64,000 nt of DNA from positions 310,001 to 374,000 of the forward strand of contig JAFCMP010000190.1 of assembly GCA_017506865.1 (NCBI GenBank), in the 5' to 3' direction. Below are positions 24,862 to 35,403 of the stretch, piece after piece; position 1 is the first letter of the stretch; each line of letters begins with the position of its first letter. The DNA is from Tribonema minus (Eukaryota; Sar; Xanthophyceae; Tribonematales; Tribonemataceae). The position numbers were made by a program, and so were the translations under genes. The notes below the pieces were generated by a model that made no database searches, was not told where the DNA came from, and saw only the letters and a program-made list of their open reading frames with translations.

Positions 24862-27800
24862 TCACAGCAGGAACATGTCGGTCTTGGGCGCCTGGCGCAT
24901 TATGGTGCGCTCCGATATGACCACGATGCGCTTGCTCAGCTCCGGGCACTCTTTGGCACAGATCTCCTCCACCTGCGCGCCACAATACACAGCAGAAGAG
25001 CGCAGAAATGAGCGCAGCACATGACAGTTTTGTGTTGGGCAGTGCTGCGGCCACATGCTCTGCAGCATGCCTGCAGCTTTTTGGGTGTGCTGCAGCAGAA
25101 ATGGAGATCATTGCAAAAGAGCGGCGCCATGCACACACACGTTTCACGACTGCAACTGTACCTGTAGTACTTCTGCCACAATGTATGCACAAGCTGTGGA
25201 GTCATGACGCCACATGCATTGACACAAGCATTACATCACTGCCCGCCCCATCTGGTCCTCTGTCACCGCGTAATTATCGCCGACCCTTCACTATCGGCTG
25301 CATCATCTTCAAGCCTTCACCACCGCATGCGCCAATGCTGAGAACACATGCCAGGCTCTCACCCGCTTGGTCCTGAGCTTAGGGGTTGTGAAGAGCGCCA
25401 GCGGTAGAGGCTGGCCCTTCAAGTCCCTCACGTCCATGCCCTTGATCCCAATTGTCTTGACTGTCAGCCTCTCCAACACGCCATTCACATGGGTCTCGGC
25501 GGCCTGACCGCCACCACAACCAAGCAAATTGAAACAACGACAGGGCAGCTTTGAGTGTTGCAACCAATACTGCATGCGGTACCTCTTGTGGGCAAAACAC
25601 TGTTCAGGCAGTTTGTAGACCTACAACACACAACCACGCATTAGCTTTGGGGTAACACACTGACTTTGATGATGGGAGGCAATTTGGCTTCACCATAGTG
25701 TACATGTCACACGACCTCAAGCAATTTGACTTCACCATGGTGTAGATGTCACACGATTTCAAACCGCCCCCCTTTTTCTCGTCGAAATTGAGGTCCTACA
25801 CCGCCACACTGGCCTCGCCGTAAGTTCCAAATGCGCTGAACCGTTCAATCACAACATTATGCTGCTACCGCATTCCAGCTGTCATGGTGGGCTGTGGAAT
25901 GCCATCTCAGCAGCAGGGGCAGCAACGAGACACCTGAACGACGCAGACAAACCCTCTTTCGTGATTGCTGAGCTACAGCCTCAAGTGCTCCGACCAAGCT
26001 TGAGCCAAGCAATGCGGTATGGCATGGCATTCAGCATTTGCAAGCACGCGTACCGAAATGTAGGAGATGCAGCCCATGACATCTCCAGGGCGCAGAGGGT
26101 TGATGAAGTTGCAGTTGACGAGCTCCTCGTGGAGTATCTGCAACAGCAGGGTGGACGACACAGCACCGTGCACATGATCAGTTTCGGAAAGAAGATGATG
26201 ACAGTGCAGTCAGTAACACCTGCGCCACGTGCCATCACGGTTCCGCGCAGTTGTATGCGACTACTGCGGATTTCAAATTGTTCTTGTTCTAAGCCGCCGC
26301 CCAACCTGAAATCCGCAGTAAACCTTGGCCTGAGCAAACAACGCTCTGCACCTCTGCATGTTATAACATGAGAGTGAAACTGACTAAGTGAGACGAAGTT
26401 CCCTCTCAGCATTGTGGCGTACAACGGTGGTGAGTAAACCCATATACGTTGGCGCTCATCGTCCGTTGAGCATGTCAAGCCATGAACGAACCTGCACAAT
26501 CTCGACTTCAATGCCAACTTGCACTTTCCAGCGGCCATGTGTGGGGTGCAGGCACTGACCTCGTGCAGGTCGCGTGCGGTGGCAGCCGTTGACAGGGCAT
26601 ACACCAGCCCACCTGGGATCATGAGCTCATCGCCACCTGCAGACGCACATCATCATGCACCGCTCAAGCGTCAGCACTGACGACCATGACAGCACTGTGA
26701 CGCGCACGACTGCACTGGTCTGCGCAGGCATTGTAACTTACTTGCAAGCGCACCTTTACGTGATGCATGGCACCCAAACATCAATACTGAACACCCATGC
26801 CTCGAACGCTAAAAAGCTTGCACACAGAAGTCTTTTTGCCTACTGTGGTTATGGTGGCACTGTTTGACTCGTGGCCAATGACTGCAGCAGCGGCAACCAC
26901 GATTATTGGTGGAAGGCACTTGCGGCTAACCATCCCTTGTCACCTAGAGCTCAACGATCTTTTTGATTCGTTTTTCATCAATAATGCAGCCGCAGCGCTT
27001 TTGGACATCATGAAATTCGCGCGGCCAAGCATGACTCTCGCCAGATGCACACGATCGGTGCCCGCTGACATGTGCATAAACGCTGACATGTGCGTGAACC
27101 AGGTACTTGAGTGTTGGCAGCACTCACTGTACTTGACGGTGTTGTAGTGTCGATCGTGGTTCAGCCGGCCCAGCGAGCTCAGCGCCATGGACTGCGTCAG
27201 AGTCAGTGGGCGGCAATGGCTGTGGATGATCTGCCGCAGCGTGCAACAGGCACGGAGAGATCGCGGTATGGTGAGTGAGATGCAAAGCTGCACGGTGCCA
27301 GATGAAAAATCAATCAATCCATGGCACAGACTTGTTTTGAAGTACTTGCATGTATGAACATGCATTGCTAGTGCAGGCTGACCAGCCAAACAACATTGAA
27401 ATACAAACGCATTGAAACTATCACCAATGAGCTGCATTGATCCACGGTTGGTAGCATCACTGGTACTGATGCCAAATAGTCAAGCACGCATTTCCCCCCT
27501 CCACAACTTTCCTGCAGTTTCTATGACTGCGCACCTCACCACGCAGGCAGCAAAATGAAACCAACGTCTCATTTCACTATGGCAGGCCTACAGTGAAGGC
27601 CAAGCACCACAGTAATAGATGCAATTGCATGCTGTTGAGTGATCTGAAAACATGAACGCATTGCTGGTCAGGTGGGAAGTGTACTGTAGTGCTCACCAGT
27701 TGCCCAGCCCTGAGGCGGCTCAGGGACGTCCCTCCCAGTGCCAGCAGCTGCGGCGGCAGCAACATTCGGCAGCAACATGGCGATAAAACATCAGGGCGTG

Positions 27801-30800
27801 CCCCGGCAAGCAGTGCACAGCTAAGCAGGCCAGCGAGAACCGCCGACAGAAGAGACCTGCGGGCGAAGGAGAGGTTGGCGGCGTGATGCACGCATGCTGC
27901 TGGCTGCACAAAACACATTAAAGTTGGTAGGAGACGAGGGCTGCATGCTTTCCTGGATATTACATGATGGCACATACTCTTGACGTAGAGCAAGTTAGGT
28001 AGTACACAAGGTCGTTGCTTTTCAGATGCACGCGCAGTAACCACATGCATGCCAAAGTCTGTGAGCGGAACAGGAGCGCCGCATATGGTTGGTCAAGTGG
28101 TCCTGCTGCGCGCCAGTATGGACACTTTGAACTTTGGCTTGGTACCGGCACATGCACTGCAATCAGCACATGCCAGCTGTGGATATGTGATGGATTCCTG
28201 TTGAGGCATCCTGCTCACCTTTTCTGACTGGTTGATGAAGTGCTCCTTGAGGGTCTGCTGCCTAGGAGGCTGGGGCTCTGCGGTGGCTTCCGATGGAGGA
28301 ATCTTCCAGGGGAACAGCAGCGTCTGCAAAAACGTGTCCATACACAATATTTATGGCATCAGTTTATGGCATCAGTCATAACTCACTGCTCCTGCGGACA
28401 ACACGTCCGACCAAGAGTGTGGACGGTTCTGGGTGGCCTTTATGAAAATGTGAGAGGCCTTCATGAAAACGCGGGATGCTGTGATTGTGGTGCGCCAGCA
28501 AGCGCCTAGCTTTGCCATGATAGCTCGCCTCGTGCGACCATGACAGTCACTGAAACATCTGATATGCTCATTGGAGCTATCAACTATTGCATTGAGTGCA
28601 CAACCAAGGGCATGCCCTGACACTCGTACTTTGCGTCTTGACCAACGCTTTGGCGCTGTTGTGCCGGGTCATCCAAAACACAAGGCTTCCCCGGCAGCCC
28701 CCTACCGCGCATGTGCAATGAGCCAAAGGTGCCATGGACAACACACATACAAGGCCGCAAGGCAAGCCCAATACCCTGCACATTTGATAAACCATAGGTA
28801 ATTGGTTGCAGGCTTGTGAGAGCAACACCCACGTCCTTACCTTCTCAGCCACAAAACACACCCGGCCGTGCTGGTTGATGACCTCGCAGATGATACCATA
28901 GGCCGTCATCTGTCCGCTCGTTGCCTTGATGCTGCGGAGGCCGTTGATGCGGAACGTCTGCCACACAATTCCGTGAAACACACAAGTAGCAGTATGCGTG
29001 TCAAGGCATTTGCAACAGGCACAGGATGAGCATCACTGCAGGCAAGGTAAGCCCAATGCGGACTTTGATCAGAATGGATACCGCCTCACAGCAACAAACA
29101 ACAAATACAGATCATGTTCTCGCGTACCTTTGTGAAAGTATCCCCAGCGAAGCCTGGGAACAGGTACTGTCCGTGGTGGTATGCCACCTATGGCAGTGTG
29201 TACACAGCAGGAATGTGTTAGTGATGACTGCCGCAATGGCGCAATTAGCTTATGTTGACAAAAATGTGCTGTGCAAACAGCATGTGCCCCTGGTAATTGC
29301 GGTTGTTGCTGCGATCAGCTGCATGTTGAAAGACTTGTGCCAGAGTATAATGTGCACGTACATGTATATTGCAATCACCTCTGTCAAGCAGAGCACCTCA
29401 CACACGTTTTGCTTGGCGGGAGAGCATGATGATTGCGGGACAGGTGATGAATGCTGCTGGGCGTTCTATCAGGTGTGCGCAGACTTACTGAAGTGGACAC
29501 CTCTACCAGTGCAACATGTAGTGTGGCACAGGCAGTGCTGCTTGGCTGGATAAAATAATGACAATTGCTTGGTCTGCAGCAGCACATATTTCAATAAAGA
29601 GGCCCGCATCATGGCAGACCAGACAAAAAAAGGTACAATCTGTAGCTGGTGTGCTACCTCACCTGTACCACTGCGGCGTCCGCATGGCTCATGGATCCCG
29701 CTAAAAAGAGCATGAGAGAGAATGGCAGCACCTGCGCGGTTCGACAGCATGAATCAACAATCACATCAGGTATTGATCCCTTGAGTGGTGTTACATGTTG
29801 ACTGTTTCGGAGTACTGCAAGTGCAGCAGATTTACTCAGTGCCGCTGGTTGTGACTCCATGGCCGCAGCGAATGCAGTTGTCTATGTAGTTGGAAATTCA
29901 GGGTGTGATGCAAACAGTGCGTAATCAAGGCATGCTCAACACGAAACCAGCACCACACTGTAGCACTGTAGCACCGCGCTGATACTTGATGCCTAATCAA
30001 ATCCACATGCACCACAACACCATGTGCAGGTCATACATACCATAATGTCAGCAAGTCAAAGTACCTGGTCCTGCAGCCCCAATGCGCGTGCGTAGTGAGC
30101 AGATGTGTTCACACGGTCATGGCTGCAACGGTTTGCATAGAGCACCGGCACAGAACAACAAGGTACACCTCATGATCTCAAAATCGATTACTTTTGACAA
30201 GTCACAGAATATGCAAAGACAGACTTGGCATATGCCCATGCTTCAGACTTTGTAAAGCGCCTACAAGAGTGCAGCGGACGCAAACACAGATCACAAGAAA
30301 GCACCCCCCCTCCTGAAGGAATGGGGGGCGAGCGACCCGGAAACAGACAGCCTCTTTTGTAAGTTGCGCTTGAAGCAAGTCAGAGACCATCACCTCAACG
30401 CTTGGACCTGAAACAACATGTGCATCACCTCATGTTTTCTGTTACATTGCGATCATGTTATGCGCATGCTGCAGGATTACATCTGCATTGCCATTAAGCC
30501 GTCCTGCCATGCTTGGCTCATTAACACCATCACGCTCTGGCGATCAGCACCAAAAAGCGTTTCCAGCCCTAACCCTAAGTAGCCCTAACCCTAAGTTAGG
30601 GTTAGTGCTCAGGAAGTGAAGTTGCGCGCAGCGGCTTTTGTAGAGGATAGCGAACTTGAAAGTAGAGATTATGAGCCCTCGACAACTCTGCAGGCCGCGA
30701 AGCGTGGCCACAGGCTTGAGGCTGCAGTACAATACGTGCCAAGCGCCGCAACGCTGCATGCGGTCAGCGCTGCCTGTGCAGCAACACCTCGCGAGCTGGA

Positions 30801-31451
30801 GGGGCAGCGCCGGAATAAGCTCGCAGCTTCCTACGTGTTACTGCTGGGGAGCGGCAACTTGACCCCAGCGCGCTGATTGGTGAAGGGTTGTAGCGATACG
30901 CACGTACACATACCCACACCGCAAAAATCAGCAAGCGTGGCATCACGCAGGTGCATCAGTAATGCGGAGACTTTCGCGCGCCATGACTTTCAAGAAGGCT
31001 CGCGCCCTGAAGGGTCCCTCGCCTATCATCTTCACCTGTAAAATGCTGCCTGCCAGAACTCCCTCATTCCGTCCCCAACAGTCACCTCATATGGCACGCG
31101 TATGAGGTCTCCAGGCCTGCAATACAAAAGCCACAGAGCAAGATACTGTTCAGAAGCAAGATATGTTGTTAGATACAAGAACATATCGGTTGCAGTTCCC
31201 TTCCAAAAGTACTGTTGCAGCTGCGTGAGAGGTTCATTAGGCAGACCGCTTCTAGCTGACCTGGCGCGTTTGAGATCAACTGCACGGTCGAGCACATGCC
31301 CTACTATCGTAGTGCCTGTCGGTGCATGACCTTGGCTTTGAAAGTCGGCATAGAAAGCGTCTGCCAGAGATGATTGAGCCCGAATGAGATGCTGTTGTCG
31401 AAGTGGTGCAAGGGCGGCGCGGCAGAGGTTGGCTATGCCGCGTCCAGCCAT
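24862..31451 (-). CDS. MaoC-like double-hotdog hydratase/dehydratase
   Basis: Thirteen exons on the minus strand: 31451-31213, 31116-31036, 30122-30065, 29731-29663, 29187-29128, 28957-28841, 28323-28219, 27747-27697, 27230-27128, 26636-26560, 26137-26054, 25503-25363 and 24972-24862. They total 431 aa in continuous phase. Half one: PGDLIRVPYEVTVGDGMREF, SHDRVNTSAHYARALG, VLPFSLMLFLAGSMSHADAA, LFPGFAGDTFTKTF and GRVCFVAEKTLLFPW. Half two: LTLTQSMALSSLGRLNHDRH, MIPGGLVYALSTAATARDLH and CNFINPLRPGDVMG. Two hotdog folds in one chain resemble mesaconyl-CoA hydratase-type MaoC proteins; the substrate is unknown. The classic D-x-N-P-[LI]-H active-site string is altered to DRVNTSAH. The N-terminus (MAGRGIANLCRAALAPLRQQ) is Arg/Ala-rich, like a mitochondrial presequence. 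Intron 1 (96 nt) has no stop in frame, so retention is possible. Exon 8 (51 nt) is the least certain, and a 38-nt candidate exon at 25620-25583 was left out because its phase fails. Confidence 0.8.
30567..30605. repeat. Interstitial telomere-like palindrome (CCCTAA/TTAGGG)
   Basis: Two copies of ccctaaccctaag (30567 and 30583) are followed directly by ttagggttag. The last part forms a perfect inverted repeat: ctaaccctaa, one base, ttagggttag (30585-30605). It lies in intron 2 of the MaoC gene. CCCTAA/TTAGGG words are telomere-type repeats in many eukaryotes. Confidence 0.85.
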
Positions 31452-31560
31452 CCCTGCTCAAGCTCAAAGGACTTCTCCTGCCTCAGCTTCCTCTCCGGTT
31501 TTCTAGGAGGGCGTACTTCAACTTGTAGTTGTAGTTGAACCTCGATCAATATCCCCGTCC
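31452..31560. promoter_or_regulatory. 109-bp divergent (bidirectional) promoter between MaoC-like and adenylate kinase genes
   Basis: The start codons of the two genes face away from each other with only 109 bp between them, so both 5' UTRs and the shared core promoter must fit here or overlap the first exons. The segment holds a short inverted repeat ttcaact ... agttgaa around tgtagttgt (about 31518-31540) and a pyrimidine-rich tract (about 31470-31500). No TATA box is obvious. Confidence 0.6.
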
Positions 31561-34520
31561 ATGTCGATGCTGCGGCGTTTTGTTTTTCTTGGAGCTCCTG
31601 GTGTGGGGAAGGGCACGTTTGCCGACATCATCGCTCCCAAGCTGGTGAGCTAGGCGCAGTATGTGACACCTCAAGATCGACGACGAAAGCACATGAACGT
31701 GTGTGTTCTGTTGCTGCTGCGCGGTTCGCAGGGCATACCTCTCATCGGCGTCGGGGACCTTATACGAGCAACCATTGGTACAGATTCAGCATTGGGTCGC
31801 GAATTCAGGTGCGCCTGTTGTCATAGTTCCTTGAGTATTTCTTGAATTCCTGGTCCCAGTCGCTCTGCCCGGATGATCACAAATAACAGCGTTCGCAAAG
31901 TTGCAACTAGTCACCAGGGTCCCATTGCAGAGCTGGGATTGCCTGGGCCTGACATCTTTCCATTTATGCACCGTTTGCACCGATGTTGTCCCTGAAACCT
32001 TTGAATTTGCAGGCGGCATGTGCAGCAGGGGCACTTGGTGCCTGATGAATTTATCATGGAGCTGGTGGAAGAGCGATTGAAACAATCAGATGCTCAGGGC
32101 GGCTGGCTGCTAGATGGATACCCAAGGACTGTCAGCCAGGCGGCGCACCTTGACACTGTGGCGCGGCCTCACAAGGTCATTAACATTACCCTGGAGCACC
32201 GCATTGCTGTGCAAAAGATGCAGGCGCGACGCCACTGCAGGTGCGCGCTAAAACGGCAGGAACCAAGTAACAACAGCGTGCACATATATCTGTATGTTCA
32301 CACCATGTTCATGCTGCAAAGCGCTCAAATGTCAGTCTGCACCGACTTGACTGTGTTTCGTCATGTCCGAACAAGAATGGGTACTGCCACATGCAGCGTG
32401 CCCAGTGTGCGTCAACATGCAGATTGCACACTGACACAGAAGTACATCCTATGCATGCATGTCCTTGAATCCCATCAGGGGTAGTATTTTCACTGTCACC
32501 GGACCCTGCATGTCGCTTCAAATCCTAACAATGTAGCCATGGCGTGCACTACGCCATCCCTCGCACCTGTTGTGAGGGCTGGTGGGTGCAGGTGCCCCAT
32601 GCACCTCAGCATGTGCAAAAATATGTGCAGCGTTTCTGCATGGTCCGCTGGTGACATGGTGGTACCTTGTGAGCTTTGCATGCCTCTGGTAGTGCAATAA
32701 GAGCAACCATTCCATAGTCACAGCGATAAGACACACGGGGAGGCAACGCCTCAGTTAAGCTACGAGACGGATCCTCAACGCATGTCATGCACTCGTGAAG
32801 TGACTTGTGGCCGCACAAGCAGTCGTGCTCTGCTTGGTTCTCAACTTTGAGGATCTCGGCAGGGCCTCAGAGGCGATGTCGCAGGCATTGCAGAAGTTGC
32901 GGGCTGCATGTTAAGCTTCATGCAAGGTGGCCTGCATGTTAAGCTTCATGCAAGATGGGGCCAAATGGCTACGCATGAGGCCTGGTTCTTGTACCAGGTG
33001 ACTCGCAATTACACGCATTTCTTGAATGAATTTTCCTCATGGCACATGGAGTACACTGATGATGGTGTGAGGTATGCCTGGTAGCCGCACAGTCGGTGAC
33101 CACTGTGTGCGGCATGTCACGCTTCCACACTGCACTTCAACCATCATTCTGAGCAGGGTGCAAAAGCTTTAATCGCACCTCATGAACCTGTATCATGCTG
33201 ACTTTGAAAGTGCGTGCTGTGTGTGAGCACATGCAGTTAATCCACTGCTGTAGCCACGCAACCTCCAGCAATGTAGGTGCGCTGACTGGTTGTGGCCACT
33301 CACTCACACGCTTGTCTTGTTCTACAAATGGACTCTCTTGGGTTGCATCGCAGGCTTTGCAAAAGAAGTTTCAATGTCTGCAGTATACACGAGGGAAATT
33401 ACGACATGCCAGGTGAGTGTGTGCGTTACTCATGAGACTGTAGAGGGCTGCGTGCATCCAACAGTCAGGTGCTGCGCTGTGCGCCGTATTGCAACAGGAT
33501 ATGATAGCGGAATGGAATGTGACACAGGAGACTGCTCCGCGCACTTGCTGCCGCTGCTACGTGATCTCATGAAGTCTCCATGTATTCTACCCGGACGTTC
33601 CTCGTTAATGCGGTGATGAGCAGAGAATAGAGTACCAAGAGTGCATTCAAGACAACTGCTGAGAATCTGGTTATGGGAGCGTGTTGTGAATGCACATGCA
33701 ATGCCATGCGTGCATATTTTACTTGTGAATCAAAGCGCATTGTCAAGTACTTAGATGAGCATCCGTGCCACCATGCTGATTCAGCTCAGCAGGGAATACT
33801 CCGCTTTGACAAGCTGACAGAATGCTGTTCTCACATACACTGTCTACAAAGGAATTAATGTGGGCCATTCTGCCGTAGCTGCATCTCGGCGGCGGCTGCT
33901 GGCTTCTTGTGCTTGTATTGTAACCGATCATCAACGCATCTATCCACAACGCGACTGCGCCTTGTGGTGGTGCTTGTCCCTCGCTGCAGCCATGTTGCCA
34001 GACTTCGACGCTTGCTCCCACGGGCAGAGATGCCCAAGAGAAATTCACGGGCGCGAAGATGACACAGATGCTATTGTCGTTGCCCGCATGAAGGTGAGTA
34101 CGTGACTTTTTGGCCCTGCAGTAGCCGACTTCAACAAGTGTGTCATCTGCGCGTTTACTTGGTGCGGAAAGAGAGACGCTCCGCTTCTTTCCTGAGTTGC
34201 ACCCCCCACGCCCCAGTCATGCTCGTTGTATTCACGCTCGCATGTCATTCAGTCACTGGCAGCCAGCATCGCTTTGCCAGGCTCCATACACCCTTGTTCT
34301 TCGCTGCACCTGTTTCGTCATTGGACAACCAGCTGGTGGGGGGCCTGTACTAAAGGGCCATGCATCATTGCTATGTTGTGGTTCTCGTTCGTTGCAGGTG
34401 CATGAGCAGGAGACCGCCCCATTGATACAGCACTACCAGAAGACAGACAGACTGGTTACATTTAGCGTCGTACGTGGCGTGAAAGATGCCGATGCCCTGA
34501 TGGCCCACATGCTAGAATGA
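31561..34520 (+). CDS. Adenylate kinase (long-LID type)
   Basis: Six exons with matching phase: 31561-31644, 31732-31808, 32013-32240, 33354-33412, 33990-34093 and 34398-34520 (TGA), giving 224 aa. It interconverts ATP + AMP and 2 ADP. P-loop: FLGAPGVGKGTFAD at residues 9-22. AMP-binding region: VGDLIRATI, then GGWLLDGYPRT, with the catalytic Arg in LDGYPRT. The LID is split over exons 3-5: ARRHCRLCKRSFN, NYDMP, DACSHGQRCP and HGREDDTDAIVVARM, so it keeps four Cys that could bind zinc and the conserved R-x-D-D. The end HEQETAPLIQHYQKTDRLVT is typical. The 59-nt exon 4, isolated between introns of 1.1 and 0.6 kb, is supported by phase and by the YDMP motif. No organelle presequence is visible. 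Intron 3 contains an antisense exon-like frame. Confidence 0.93.
32666..32854 (-). CDS. Antisense exon-like frame inside adenylate kinase intron 3 (unrecognised)
   Basis: The minus strand is open for 63 codons between a possible acceptor (gccgag) and a donor (AAG|gtacca). It encodes ILKVENQAEHDC, then LCGHKSLHECMTC (four Cys and two His in zinc-finger-like spacing), then a polar/hydrophobic tail ending EACKAHK. A stop lies just upstream in frame and no ATG starts it, so it would have to be an internal exon. It may be a nested gene or a transposon remnant; no partner exons were found. A 28-nt tandem repeat (ctgcatgttaagcttcatgc, 32904 and 32932) lies next to it. Confidence 0.3.
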
Positions 34521-35403
34521 CACTACAGCCAGTAATATACTGTCCACAATCACACTTTGCACTACATCTTTCAAATTGTGTGTCTTCTTAGAATTGCCTG
34601 CATGTTGCACAAGTGCAGAATGGTGTCACGGTGCACTATGTCTCTCGGCACCAATGAGCTGCCACAGCCTTCTCAGCATCAATGAGCGCTGCCACCGCCT
34701 TGATGTCAGAGGCCTCATGCCAGCGAGCGAGAGATCCGCTACCAGTGCTGCCGAAAATACTTTTGAAAGTCACACACAGGGCTTGATCACGCCCCAAGCG
34801 AGGTCAAATACAAAGCGCATGCACAAGACCATTGAATGACACTAGTCCAGTGGCAGCTCTGCCATTGGCATGTCACCCTCTTGCATTATGACACCCCGAG
34901 CTGACCCAGTCCTGCAATGAAAGTCACACACAGGGCTTGATCACGCCCCAAGCAAGGTCAAATACAAAGCACATGCACAAGACCATTGATTGACACCAGT
35001 CCAGTGACACACCGGCAGCTCTGCTATTGGCATGTCACCCTCTTGCATAATGACACCCCGAGCTGAGTCAGACCCATACCTGCAATGAACGTTGACAAAG
35101 GGAACCAAAACAAAGTTGGCCGACCGCTGTTGACAGTCAGAGCACCCCAACAAACCAACACCGGGGTTGCATTTCTGTACGAATCTCACTTTAGTTTTGG
35201 TGACACACACACACGGGATACCTCACTTTGGTGACACACACACGGGATACCCACCTTGAACGAATCTTCAATACCACCAAGTATTCTACTTCAAGTGGAC
35301 AAATGGATCGAAAAGATCTCATCTCACGTTGTATTTGCATCTCGTGATGGCACAGTGCACACCACAGCCAGTACCGCACTAGTGCAGCAAGGCTAGGACC
35401 AGT
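34521..35403. repeat. Intergenic region with a 154-nt tandem duplication
   Basis: A unit beginning gaaagtcacacacagggctt starts at about 34765 and again at 34919, with about ten differences including a small insertion (gacacaccg). The second copy ends near 35090. A further short duplication (ttggtgacacacacac...gggatac) sits at about 35198-35252. No gene was seen. The remaining bases up to 35403 are the presumed promoter of the cysteine-repeat protein gene. Confidence 0.75.

Noticed and set aside
25583-25620. 38-nt candidate exon (VYKLPEQCFAHK) in the MaoC-like gene
   Set aside because: It has good splice sites but its phase breaks the frame of the following exon; without it the phases close. 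It could still be an alternative exon.
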